From CAZCVI01 sp964502145 (GTDB lineage Bacteria > Acidobacteriota > Aminicenantia > UBA2199), in assembly GCA_964502145.1 (NCBI GenBank), contig CAZCVI010000110.1, positions 1 to 22,463 on the forward strand: DNA of 22,463 nucleotides, given 5' to 3'. Every line of letters starts with the position of its first letter. Position 1 is the stretch's first letter. The notes beneath the pieces are model-generated. The model saw nothing but the letters and a program-made list of their open reading frames with translations. It was not told the DNA's origin and ran no database searches. The position numbers were made by a program, and so were the translations under genes. Shown piece by piece: positions 6,776 through 14,933 of this stretch.

Positions 6776-9028
6776 TTAAAACTGCCAGCGATAACTCACC
6801 TTGCAGAAAAAACTCTGCCGCATTTGCTGGTACTCGCTACCCAGGAGGTTGCGTTGCCACCCCTTATTTTCCCAGCCCATTTTTTCATGCAGGGAACCAT
6901 ACCCCACATGCATCACTGTACCCGGGATCAGTGTGAAACTGGCCAGCAAGTCGCTGAGGATTTTTTTGCTATACGTGTCCAATTGCACCAAACCTCTAAT
7001 AAAGAGATGTTTGTTGAACTGAAAGGTAGTCCGCGAAACCAGGATGCTCAGATCATAAACATGGCTCTTATCGGCGGCACGATGGAAATCCTGGTATGTA
7101 AAGGAAAAATGCTGCATCAACTGGCTACCCAATTGCAAGATCACGCAGGTATGAAAATCAAACTTTTTACCGAGGTAAGGAAGCTGTGAATTATAATAAA
7201 TACCATCCCCTTGATTGATATTCACGTGGGCATTCAACCATTTGAAAGGCTGGGCGGAAATCAGAAAGCCCAGTTGGTGCTGGGTGAAATTCTGCCCGGC
7301 CCAAAATTCGGTTTTACGTTGATAGTCGAATTCCATTGTACCCTGCAATGGGGTATCCACACGAAATTCGCCCAGTAAAGTCGAATCATTTTTGCCGGTG
7401 AATTTATCATGCAGATAATTCCCCATGAAAATAATACTAATACGTTTCACCCAGGCTAAACCCTTCCATTGCGGATAAAAACGGGGTGCCACAAAACCGG
7501 TTATGCTACTGATCCCGGTGCGTTGATAAAAGGCCGAATCCATGCGAAAATCTCGGCCATAATCCTCTACAATAACATTCATATCCAGCGGTTTTTGATT
7601 ATAATCATAATTCAACGTGAGCGCCCCACCATCCCGTTTCGTTTTGGTGTCCAGTTCCTGGGAGAAAGTATAAATAGTATTGAGCGAGAAATTATGTTTT
7701 CCTTTAAAGCGAAAATGCGCGTCTGCCGCAATGGCGCGATTGTATTCCCCGGCGAATTCGCGACCACTGTATAAAAAGCCCACATACGCATCGCCACCGA
7801 TCAAATATTTGGCGCGCCCGATAACAGAATTGGCGTTTTTATTGAGGTGGGGATTGTCCCCGTATTGCCACGCGCGGCCCGGCCACTCGTCCCCGGCAGC
7901 CAGTAATCCCACTGAAACCTTGGCAAACTCCCCGGTATATTTCACCCCCCAGGCTGGGTCCACGATTGTACGGGTATGTACGGCAGAACTCATATTACCA
8001 TTGCCATTGGCTCCGGCCAAACTGAATTGATTGGCGATTTCCATGAAAAAAGGGCGTTTTTCATTGTAAAAAATCGGGTAGCGCTGATTGGCTAAAATTT
8101 GGAACTGGTCGCTTTCTACTTGCGAGAAATCCGGATTGATAGAGAGTTCGATATTGCTGGATGAATTCATGCCGTATTTCAAATCCAGGCCAGCTTGCCA
8201 GGAATTGTCTGTTTTCCCCCATGATTGCGGGGATTGCCGGTCGCGGATACTACTGAACGTCACCGCTGGTAATGCTTCCAGGCGCAATTGATTCGGCAAG
8301 TTTTCAAAAATCACCCGGTTCAGCGAATTAAAATAGCCTTTTTTCTGATTCATTTGTGGCCAGGAGGCATTGGTGCTGCTGTGGCTGACCTTGCGATAAA
8401 AAGCCAGGTTCATGGTGACTAATTTACCGCTTTTGTATTTCAAACTTTTCAGCGGCAAACGTATTTCCACTATATAACCTTCTTTGGTAATTTTACCCGC
8501 GCTGTACCACACCCAGTCCGGATCAAGACTCTCCCCGCCGGACACCGAATTGATCAGGTCCGCTTGAATCCCCATGGGGTTAATGGCATGTTCGTAAGTC
8601 GTCTGACGCGTGCCCATCGTATCCAAATCCACCCCGACCCAGTCTTCATTTAAAATATTATCCCGTTTAGTCATCGTCCCAATGATTTGCTGGGGGTCGT
8701 CAACACATAAAAAAGCAATATAAATATTTTTACTGTCATACGTGAGCCAAACTTCCGTTTTTTGCTGCTGCACATCCCCATAAACCGGCGAGTTCAAAAT
8801 AAACGGGGCGTTCACAATGGGGCCGTTGCTCCATGCCGCGTCATCCAGAACACCATCAATAACGGGTGGAGTGTCCGTGCGTTTGGGCCGCAATACCTCG
8901 TTTTCTCCCACCAGTTTGTCCTGGGCAAAAATAGTGGTGCTTAACAGAACCACAAAAACCACCGTTCCAATCCATCTCATAAAAGAGTTTTTTGTCAGTT
9001 TTTTTTTGGCACAGCCTTTTTTTTTCAT
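6776..9028 (-). CDS. DUF5916 outer-membrane protein with N-terminal CBM9-like domain
   Basis: A 750-residue exported protein. The first 36 residues form a Sec signal peptide: a lysine-rich start, a hydrophobic run from about 18 to 33, and IFAQ before the probable cleavage site. A carbohydrate-binding-family-9-like domain follows (about 45-230; PPVIDGVLDDAAWSN near its start, then VWLTYDSKNIYIAF), and the rest is the DUF5916 region with alternating beta-strands ending in SYRWQF, whose terminal Phe is the usual recognition signal for BAM-inserted barrels. DUF5916 proteins are found in Bacteroidota, Gemmatimonadota and similar phyla and are suspected to bind or process polymers at the cell surface. 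ATG 9028 has AGGAGG at 9037-9042; the internal Met17 has no ribosome site. Its neighbours give no clear pathway. Confidence 0.88.
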   Translation of the reverse strand: MKKKGCAKKKLTKNSFMRWIGTVVFVVLLSTTIFAQDKLVGENEVLRPKRTDTPPVIDGVLDDAAWSNGPIVNAPFILNSPVYGDVQQQKTEVWLTYDSKNIYIAFLCVDDPQQIIGTMTKRDNILNEDWVGVDLDTMGTRQTTYEHAINPMGIQADLINSVSGGESLDPDWVWYSAGKITKEGYIVEIRLPLKSLKYKSGKLVTMNLAFYRKVSHSSTNASWPQMNQKKGYFNSLNRVIFENLPNQLRLEALPAVTFSSIRDRQSPQSWGKTDNSWQAGLDLKYGMNSSSNIELSINPDFSQVESDQFQILANQRYPIFYNEKRPFFMEIANQFSLAGANGNGNMSSAVHTRTIVDPAWGVKYTGEFAKVSVGLLAAGDEWPGRAWQYGDNPHLNKNANSVIGRAKYLIGGDAYVGFLYSGREFAGEYNRAIAADAHFRFKGKHNFSLNTIYTFSQELDTKTKRDGGALTLNYDYNQKPLDMNVIVEDYGRDFRMDSAFYQRTGISSITGFVAPRFYPQWKGLAWVKRISIIFMGNYLHDKFTGKNDSTLLGEFRVDTPLQGTMEFDYQRKTEFWAGQNFTQHQLGFLISAQPFKWLNAHVNINQGDGIYYNSQLPYLGKKFDFHTCVILQLGSQLMQHFSFTYQDFHRAADKSHVYDLSILVSRTTFQFNKHLFIRGLVQLDTYSKKILSDLLASFTLIPGTVMHVGYGSLHEKMGWENKGWQRNLLGSEYQQMRQSFFCKVSYRWQF

Positions 9029-9139
9029 AATAATAGCCTCCTCAAGTTCTTTTACTGTTAAAATTTTCTCTAACCTGTATTAAACGTTAGTGACTAAAAA
9101 AAAGTTATGTTTTTGACTGAAAAATTTTTCCACTCTGCC

Positions 9140-10696
9140 TTACCAATCAATGGGATGGTAATCTTTCAGGAACTTCCCGCACCAATGAGACCCCGACAAT
9201 ATACCGTGAAAGAACGGGTCGCAGACCCTGGCTGCGCCATCCACGATATCCAATGGGGGTTGGAAATCGTGTAATTCTTGTTTTCGTGCTGCCAGTTTAG
9301 CCGGGTCTTCGTCCGTCACCCATCCCGTGTCCACCGCGTTCATAAAGATACCGTCTTGGGCCAGACCATCAGCCGAAGTGTGTGTCAGCATGTTAAGCGC
9401 CGCTTTGGCCATATTGGTATGGGGATGACGATCTCCTTTTTTGAAACGCAGGAACTTGCCTTCCATGGCCGAGACATTAACAATATGTTTTTGGCCCGTG
9501 TTGTCGCGTTTCATTAGCGGGATCAGGCGGTTGCACAACACAAACGGTGCCACCGCATTAACCAATTGGATTTCCAGCATCTCCGAGGGTTGTATTTCCC
9601 CCAGTTTTAATCGCCAACTGTTGGTCTCGCGTAAATCCACCTGTTGCAAATCCGCGTCCACCTTGCCACTGGGAAACACTTTTTCCACGGCCAATGATTG
9701 ATCGTAAGGGTAGGGGATTTGTGATAATTGTGCTGAAGCCCGTAAGCCAATGCCCGGTGTCAAGCCATTCCAACTCACCGGTAAAGCCGGGGCCGGGGCC
9801 AGGTTTGGTTGGGAGTAGGAAAGTAGAACGTCTTTGCATGCTTCATAACGACTGAGCAGTGATTGCGTGTTTTCCGGTAGTTCATGAAAGCCCAGGTTCT
9901 CATTGGCCATCAAGTGCGCGTAAAATCCCGGTGGCCGGCGCACCGTTTGGGCCGCGTTATTAATCAAGATATCTAAACGTTCATAATGTTGTTCCACATA
10001 ACTGGCAAAAATTTCCACCGAGGGTGTATGCCTTAAATCCAACCCATAAACCTGTAATCGTTCGCCCCAGTCGGCAAAATCAGTTTCGCGGGAGAAACGC
10101 AATGCCGAATCTATGGGGAATCGAGTGGTAGCAATCACCCGTGCTCCTGCCCGCAACATCATCAACGTGGCTTGATAGCCAATCTTCAACCGTGACCCGG
10201 TAATCAAAGCCACTTGTCCCTGAAGGGAAGTGGTTTGAAATCGTTTTTGATAGTTAAATTCCGCGCATTCCGGGCAGAGCGCATCATAGAAAAAATGCAG
10301 GCGGGTGAATTCGGTTTTGCAGATGTAGCAATTGCGGGGAGATTTTAGTTCCCGAACTTCTGGTAGTACTCCTTCGTTGCCATTGGTGATTTGTTTTGGA
10401 GCCGTGAATACCTTTGCTTCGCGGGCGCTACGGATGCCAGTAATGGCCCGTGCTTGCCGTTCGTGGCTCACTATTTTCTGATGTTCCCTTTGTTTTTTAT
10501 CCTTCCGGCGCTTTTTAAGTTCTTCCCGATCTGGGAGGCATAGTTGGCCTGCCGCTTTAAAAAGGGCCACCCGTTGTGCTTCTGGTAAATCCGCCAGTTG
10601 GTCACTGTGCGCGGCCAAGTTTTCCAGAAAGCCGATACAACTCGCTATTTTTTCAGGCGTCAGTTCTGTTTCCACAGGTTTATTGGTTGTGTTCAT
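9140..10696 (-). CDS. SDR-fold protein with N-terminal zinc ribbon, catalytic Tyr absent
   Basis: A 518-residue, apparently cytoplasmic protein. Residues 1-120 are charged and partly helical; C123-x2-C126 and C141-x2-C144 look like a zinc ribbon. The Rossmann domain starts at QVALITGSRLKIG (TG at 166-167, altered nucleotide loop), with NNAA at 246-249 and a Ser in NVSA (S409), where classical short-chain dehydrogenases have their catalytic Ser. The position of the catalytic Tyr, four residues before K431, is T427 in HPHTNMAK. An insertion of about 100 residues (260-370) is also unlike classical members. The NAD(P) fold is thus clear, but the usual Tyr-Lys chemistry is not. Start ATG 10696 has AAGGA upstream. 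The DUF5916 gene follows in the same direction after 111 nt. Confidence 0.8.
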   Translation of the reverse strand: MNTTNKPVETELTPEKIASCIGFLENLAAHSDQLADLPEAQRVALFKAAGQLCLPDREELKKRRKDKKQREHQKIVSHERQARAITGIRSAREAKVFTAPKQITNGNEGVLPEVRELKSPRNCYICKTEFTRLHFFYDALCPECAEFNYQKRFQTTSLQGQVALITGSRLKIGYQATLMMLRAGARVIATTRFPIDSALRFSRETDFADWGERLQVYGLDLRHTPSVEIFASYVEQHYERLDILINNAAQTVRRPPGFYAHLMANENLGFHELPENTQSLLSRYEACKDVLLSYSQPNLAPAPALPVSWNGLTPGIGLRASAQLSQIPYPYDQSLAVEKVFPSGKVDADLQQVDLRETNSWRLKLGEIQPSEMLEIQLVNAVAPFVLCNRLIPLMKRDNTGQKHIVNVSAMEGKFLRFKKGDRHPHTNMAKAALNMLTHTSADGLAQDGIFMNAVDTGWVTDEDPAKLAARKQELHDFQPPLDIVDGAARVCDPFFHGILSGSHWCGKFLKDYHPIDW

Positions 10697-10713
10697 CGTT
10701 TGGTATCCTTAAG

Positions 10714-10776
10714 GGTAAATCTGTAATGTAATTTTACCTATAGTAGTATTATAACCAAAGTTAGCCTAAATTGCAA
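10714..10776 (-). promoter_or_regulatory. promoter and inverted repeat upstream of the SDR-like gene
   Basis: Reading leftward, TTGCAA (10776-10771) and TATAAT (10753-10748) are 17 nt apart, a near-consensus sigma70 promoter with a start near 10741. Immediately downstream GGTAAA (10714-10719) and TTTACC (10733-10738) form an inverted repeat within the leader, a possible operator. No regulator is seen nearby. Confidence 0.6.
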
Positions 10777-10900
10777 GAAGGAAGGAGCGACCTCGATTCA
10801 CCATCAGATTCGTGAAAAAACATGGACGAGCGCAAAGAGTTTTTTGCGGTCAGGCCAGAAGATTCCTACACCATTGTATCCATGGCTGCAATTCCCAATG

Positions 10901-11334
10901 AATTCATTAAAAAACCAACGCCACCCTTCAAATTCCAACGAATTCATAAAAAAACCAACGACACCCTTCAAATTCCAACGAATTCATAAAAAAACCAACG
11001 CTACCGTTCAAATTCCAACGAATTCATAAAAAAACCAACGCTACCGTTCAAATTCCAACGANNNNNNNNNNNNNNNNNNNNNNNNNNNNNNNNNNNNNNN
11101 NNNNNNNNNNNNNNNNNNNNNNNNNNNNNNNNNNNNNNNNNNNNNNNNNNNNNNNNNNNNNATTCATAAAAAAATGAACGCTACCGTTCAAATTCCAATG
11201 AATTCATAAAAAAACCAACGCTACCGTTTAAATTCCAATGAATTCATAAAAAAATGAACGCTACCGTTCAAATTCCAATGAATTCATTGAAAAATGAACG
11301 CCACCGTTCAAATTCCAATGAATTCATTGAAAAT
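10901..11334. repeat. 40-bp tandem repeat (minisatellite)
   Basis: Units of exactly 40 bp begin at 10901, 10941, 10981 and 11021, and after the gap at 11161, 11201, 11241 and 11281, with a partial unit from 11321. The core is AATTCATAAAAAAACCAACG followed by a 20-bp half containing CCGTTCAAATTCCAA. Units on the left share CCAACG, those on the right TGAACG and CCAATG, so variants are clustered by position; both outermost ends carry AATTCATT instead of AATTCATA. Since 40 is not a multiple of three, no frame survives through the array and the ORFs over it are not genes. Function unknown. Confidence 0.95.
11062..11161. other. assembly gap (100 N)
   Basis: One hundred N inside the 40-bp repeat. 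The repeat phase on both sides is consistent with a multiple of 40 plus 20, not with 100, so the length is most likely a scaffolding placeholder and the true copy number is unknown. Confidence 0.97.
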
Positions 11335-12544
11335 TTTACAAAAAGGGTGGAAATCCAAACTGGAACTATCGCTTTTTCACCCTGTGGTTGGAAATTTCAC
11401 AAATCGGTTTAAAAATGCTACGAATAAAACAAATTATCCCCAGATACATAACCATCTTATGGAAGCGCTGGAATTTTCAGCCCTTGCCCGGTGCCCAGTG
11501 TTTTGAGTCGACCTATGAGGGTTTGGGGTGTGGTTTGAGGTCCAGCCCGCGCTGAAAAGATGCACCGGCTTCCGATAGGGAAGAGGTTCTCGGTATCAGA
11601 AAAGAACAGCGGCCAAAATGTCATATGGTTTTTTCTCCAGTCCCCAAATCCACTTCAATGCCACCATAGAAATCTTTTCGCCTAACTTCCTCCCCTCCGA
11701 ACTTCCTTCTTTGAAGTAGGTATAAATACTCATTTTATATTTCTTTTGATTTTGGGGCTTGACTTTTATGGCCTGGGATGCTATTGTTAAATATTCCGGG
11801 ATAAAACGGAGATAGTTGAATGAAGAAAGAATGAGTTGATTGGGCTGAAGCGGGTTGATATTTCGGGGCATCCCATAGAGGCGGAAGCTATTTTTAGAAT
11901 CAGTACCGAGAATGTTTGAATGGAAACTAGGTGAGTTGAAGTGCTTGAAGGGTAAATGGAAGTTACCCTCAATGGCGGTAGCATATTCAACCAAATGGGC
12001 GGGGCAAAGAATAACAGAATTATATAGGCTGGTAAAACGAAGAGGGAATTACATCCTGCCTGCACCTGAGGATAAAACAAAAAAGCGAACAGGACGAGTG
12101 GTTTAAATCCGGTAAGTAGGCATTGCCGCTGAGGAATAAATGTTGACAACAAATGTCAGGATTGCCATGCGGAACAGTCAATTATGAGACAATTCGATTA
12201 CCGGCCAACTGTGGTAAGTACGCAGGTGAATAGTGCTCGAACGCCCAGGAAATAAGACTAAAAATCCAATGGATGATTTTTTTGAGGGTATTGTCAAAGA
12301 TTGCATGAAAAAAAGGAGTTTAGAAGATGACAGTGTTGATGAATCCGTGGGTCATGGAAATGTTAAAAAGGCGGAGCCTTTCCCACATTCCCACAACCCT
12401 TTTTTATTGCTAATATATCGAAAATAATTACCATGCGAGGGGGGAGAGAAACGCTAAATGCGCAAACCCCTCTTGTATGAAGGCTTTGAGGTATATTAGC
12501 GGTAATAATTTGACAATACGTTTTTGAGTAAAAGGAGTTAGGAA
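11335..12544. other. gene-poor stretch with decayed repeats
   Basis: No convincing gene is present. Open frames of 60-130 codons occur on both strands (for example minus 11596-11994 and 11787-12152, plus 12233-12427), but they overlap one another, lack ribosome sites and show no domain I recognise; the first one also reads through a repeat element. Recognisable content is an R2 repeat (11541-11618) and a decayed R1 right arm (about 12381-12396, followed by T6). Past about 12,480 the base composition turns AT-rich like the genes that follow, so the last 60 bases probably belong to the leader of that cassette. Confidence 0.6.
11541..11618. repeat. R2 intergenic repeat, diverged copy
   Basis: This segment aligns without large gaps to 16427-16504 and 19810-19885. 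Shared blocks include TCCAGCCCG followed by GCTGAAAAGA, and GTATCAGAAAAGAACA near the right end; the middle is diverged. A short CAGC/GCTG stem is kept at the left end. Here it stands alone, without the promoter and ATPase-nuclease gene that follow the other two copies. Confidence 0.75.
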
Positions 12545-12652
12545 ATGATAAAAGAAAAATATGAACAATTGTGTATAGCCCAACAATTTGGTGGAATAAA
12601 CACAATAGAATATACACAAACGTTAGGTGCAAGAAGGATTAAAGAATTATGA
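12545..12652 (+). CDS. 35-residue ORF leading the DUF262/PIN cassette
   Basis: ATG 12545 is preceded by AAGGAG at 12531-12536, and the frame ends with TGA overlapping the next gene's ATG by the classical ATGA overlap (12649-12652). The product begins MIKEKYEQLC and ends GARRIKEL; it is polar, with no membrane segment and no domain I recognise. Base composition matches the AT-rich cassette. The good ribosome site and the stop-start overlap suggest that it is translated and coupled to the DUF262 gene. It could be a small component of the system, a leader ORF, or the remnant of a longer gene. Confidence 0.5.
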   Translation: MIKEKYEQLCIAQQFGGINTIEYTQTLGARRIKEL

Positions 12653-14922
12653 AAACAAATGAGATTTTTGAAAATCTAGTAAAAATAGAACCAAAAGTTG
12701 TTTCTATTGAGACTCTGTTTAATAATGAGGAAACTCTAAGTAATACAAAATATGATCCAGATTATCAGAGAAACTATGTTTGGGATGATGATAAGGCAAC
12801 CTATTTTATAGAAAGTATATTATTGGGAACTGAAATACCTCCAATTATATATTTTAGGGATGGTGATAAAATAGAAATTATTGATGGAAGGCAAAGATAT
12901 CAAACAATTCTAAGGTTTATCAAAGATGAGTTTAAATTAAAGCTCTCCGGTCTCCATAAATTGAATGAAATTGGAATTGCATCAAAGCATTTTAAAGATA
13001 TTGGTGATCTGAGAGATGACTTTTGGGATACGAAATTAAGGATAATTGAGTTTAGTTTTCATACAAAGACATCTTCAACTGTTGATTTAGAGGATATTGT
13101 TAAAAAGGAAATATTTAAAAGATATAATTCTGGAATTACTCCTCTGAAGCCTACTGAAATTGATAAGGCATTCTATTTTGATGATGATCTAAATTCTTAT
13201 ATACAAGAAAAATTAAAGTCTGATAAAATCATTTTTGGCGAAATCCAAGACCTTTTTTATTTCGAGAAAAGTAGTATGGAAATACTACTTAAAAAAATAA
13301 GACAATTACTAGTGCAACATAAAATACCAATTAAATATTATGCCATAAAAAAGGATATTATTATCTCCAAATATTATGAATTACTGTCTTCTCATATAGC
13401 TGAATCAAATATTGAAGAGGTTTATAGTAAATTCCTACAAAAAGTAAATATTCTAAAAAGAATTAAAACTGAATTTACATTAAAGAATTTCTTTTTTAAT
13501 AGACTTGTCTCTGAATGTATTTTTTGGGCATTATCAATAATCGAAGAGAACAAAGGATCACTCAATGAGCTTGATGAAAAATTTGTTACTGATTTAGCGA
13601 TTTTTATCAATGCAAAGAAAGGTGCATTTGAGATGGATAGAAGTTCTTTTTCAAAGGAATTGCAAGAAAGATATACAGTAACTGGCACCTATTTTTCTGA
13701 ATTGTTCGATATTTCCTTTGATGAATATTTAATAACGACCTCTGATTTTAAAAAGGTAACTAAAGAACAGAAGACGGTTAAATCAACTACGCAAAAAGAA
13801 ACCAGTTTTAATGATTTACGCATAAACAAACCTGAGCCATCTTCAATTTCAATTGTTGATATTTGTAGACAGATGGAACGACAACGTTTTTTAATAAGAC
13901 CTCCTTATCAAAGATCAGAAGTGAAAAACAAAAATAAATCTTCTGCAATTATTGAAAGTATATTACTTGGTATTAAACTACCACCCATTTTTGTATACAA
14001 AAGAAAGGATGGTGTTTCAGAAGTATTAGATGGTCAGCAAAGACTCTTATCAATTTTAGGTTTTCTTAAGAAAGAATACCTTGATGAAAAGAATCAAAAA
14101 CAAAAATCGGAAAAACATGGTTATTCATTAAGTCTTAAAAATGGTATTCTTACGGACTTACATGGTAAGAATATTGATAAATTAGAACCTGAGCAAATAA
14201 AAAAGATCAATAATTTCGATTTGTGGATAATAGAAATTAATCATCGATACAATAAAGATTTTGAGCCGATAGATCTTTTTCTCAGACTAAATAGCAAACC
14301 TTATCCTATTAAAGAAAATACATTTGAAATGTGGAATTCTTATATTAACAGGGAAATTATTGAAAGTGTAAAGTCGGTTTTAAAAGATAATATAGAATGG
14401 TTCTATTTTAGAAAAAATAATAAGAGGATGGAAAATGAGAATATCTACACTGCCCTTATTTTTTTACAATATCACCAAAAAACTATTGCTAATGTCCAGG
14501 ATCATCCTTTAGAATATTACAAAAGAGGTGAAAAAATAAACTTCAGGTTAAGATCAAAAACTGACGTGACAAAAATGCTTGAAACTCCTCAAAATAAAGA
14601 AGGTTTATTAGGTGCATGTATAGACTTAAGACAAGAGTTTATTTTCAAAGTAAAATCTATTGTAGATGACGATCCATTCTCTAAGTTAGAAACTTTAAAT
14701 AAAAATCTTGAAATCATTTTTAATGTATCTTCCTCGGGAAGAAGAACTCAACAAAGTTTTTATGCACTCTGGTATTTTATTTCCAAAATATCATTACAAT
14801 CTATAACGGAAAATAAAATTAAAATCAGGCAAGATTTACAAGAGTTATTCCAAGTAATGAATAATATTGAAAGTAAAGAACTATTCGCTGAAAAAATCAA
14901 CTCATTTTGGGAAAAATATTAG
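12649..14922 (+). CDS. protein with two DUF262 (GmrS-like) domains
   Basis: A 757-residue protein carrying two copies of the ParB-like DUF262 nucleotidase fold. Copy one has YQRNYVW at 39-45, IESILLGTEIPP at 54-65 and IIDGRQR at 77-83; copy two repeats these as YQR at 420-422, IESILLGIKLPP, and DGQQR at 461-465. The D-G-Q-Q-R motif binds or hydrolyses NTP in the GmrSD type IV restriction enzyme and in relatives such as BrxU. The HNH partner domain DUF1524 of GmrSD is absent; helical, charged regions take its place. The gene overlaps the 35-aa ORF by 4 nt and ends 11 nt before a PIN-nuclease gene, so I infer a three-gene operon in which this protein senses or gates and the PIN protein cuts. 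It is clearly AT-rich compared with the left half of the window, indicating transfer. Confidence 0.85.
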   Translation: MKTNEIFENLVKIEPKVVSIETLFNNEETLSNTKYDPDYQRNYVWDDDKATYFIESILLGTEIPPIIYFRDGDKIEIIDGRQRYQTILRFIKDEFKLKLSGLHKLNEIGIASKHFKDIGDLRDDFWDTKLRIIEFSFHTKTSSTVDLEDIVKKEIFKRYNSGITPLKPTEIDKAFYFDDDLNSYIQEKLKSDKIIFGEIQDLFYFEKSSMEILLKKIRQLLVQHKIPIKYYAIKKDIIISKYYELLSSHIAESNIEEVYSKFLQKVNILKRIKTEFTLKNFFFNRLVSECIFWALSIIEENKGSLNELDEKFVTDLAIFINAKKGAFEMDRSSFSKELQERYTVTGTYFSELFDISFDEYLITTSDFKKVTKEQKTVKSTTQKETSFNDLRINKPEPSSISIVDICRQMERQRFLIRPPYQRSEVKNKNKSSAIIESILLGIKLPPIFVYKRKDGVSEVLDGQQRLLSILGFLKKEYLDEKNQKQKSEKHGYSLSLKNGILTDLHGKNIDKLEPEQIKKINNFDLWIIEINHRYNKDFEPIDLFLRLNSKPYPIKENTFEMWNSYINREIIESVKSVLKDNIEWFYFRKNNKRMENENIYTALIFLQYHQKTIANVQDHPLEYYKRGEKINFRLRSKTDVTKMLETPQNKEGLLGACIDLRQEFIFKVKSIVDDDPFSKLETLNKNLEIIFNVSSSGRRTQQSFYALWYFISKISLQSITENKIKIRQDLQELFQVMNNIESKELFAEKINSFWEKY

Positions 14923-14933
14923 AACTGATAAAA

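Noticed and set aside
10822..10992. short ORF starting MDERKEFFAV just before the 40-bp array
   Set aside because: The N-terminal 28 codons look protein-like but there is no ribosome site at proper spacing and the rest is repeat; not enough to call a gene.
10901..11334. CRISPR array
   Set aside because: The 40-bp units follow one another directly with no unique spacers, and no cas gene is present.
11596..11994. 132-codon minus-strand gene
   Set aside because: No ribosome site or recognisable domain, overlaps another open frame, and its end reads through the R2 repeat, where similar shadow frames exist near 16418 and 19856.
12000..12260. group II intron or riboswitch in the gene-poor region
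   Set aside because: Several small stems can be drawn, but no domain V-like motif, reverse transcriptase or known aptamer core could be identified.
12233..12427. 64-codon plus-strand gene
   Set aside because: No ribosome site, ends inside the decayed R1 arm, and the residues look like random reading of repeat sequence.
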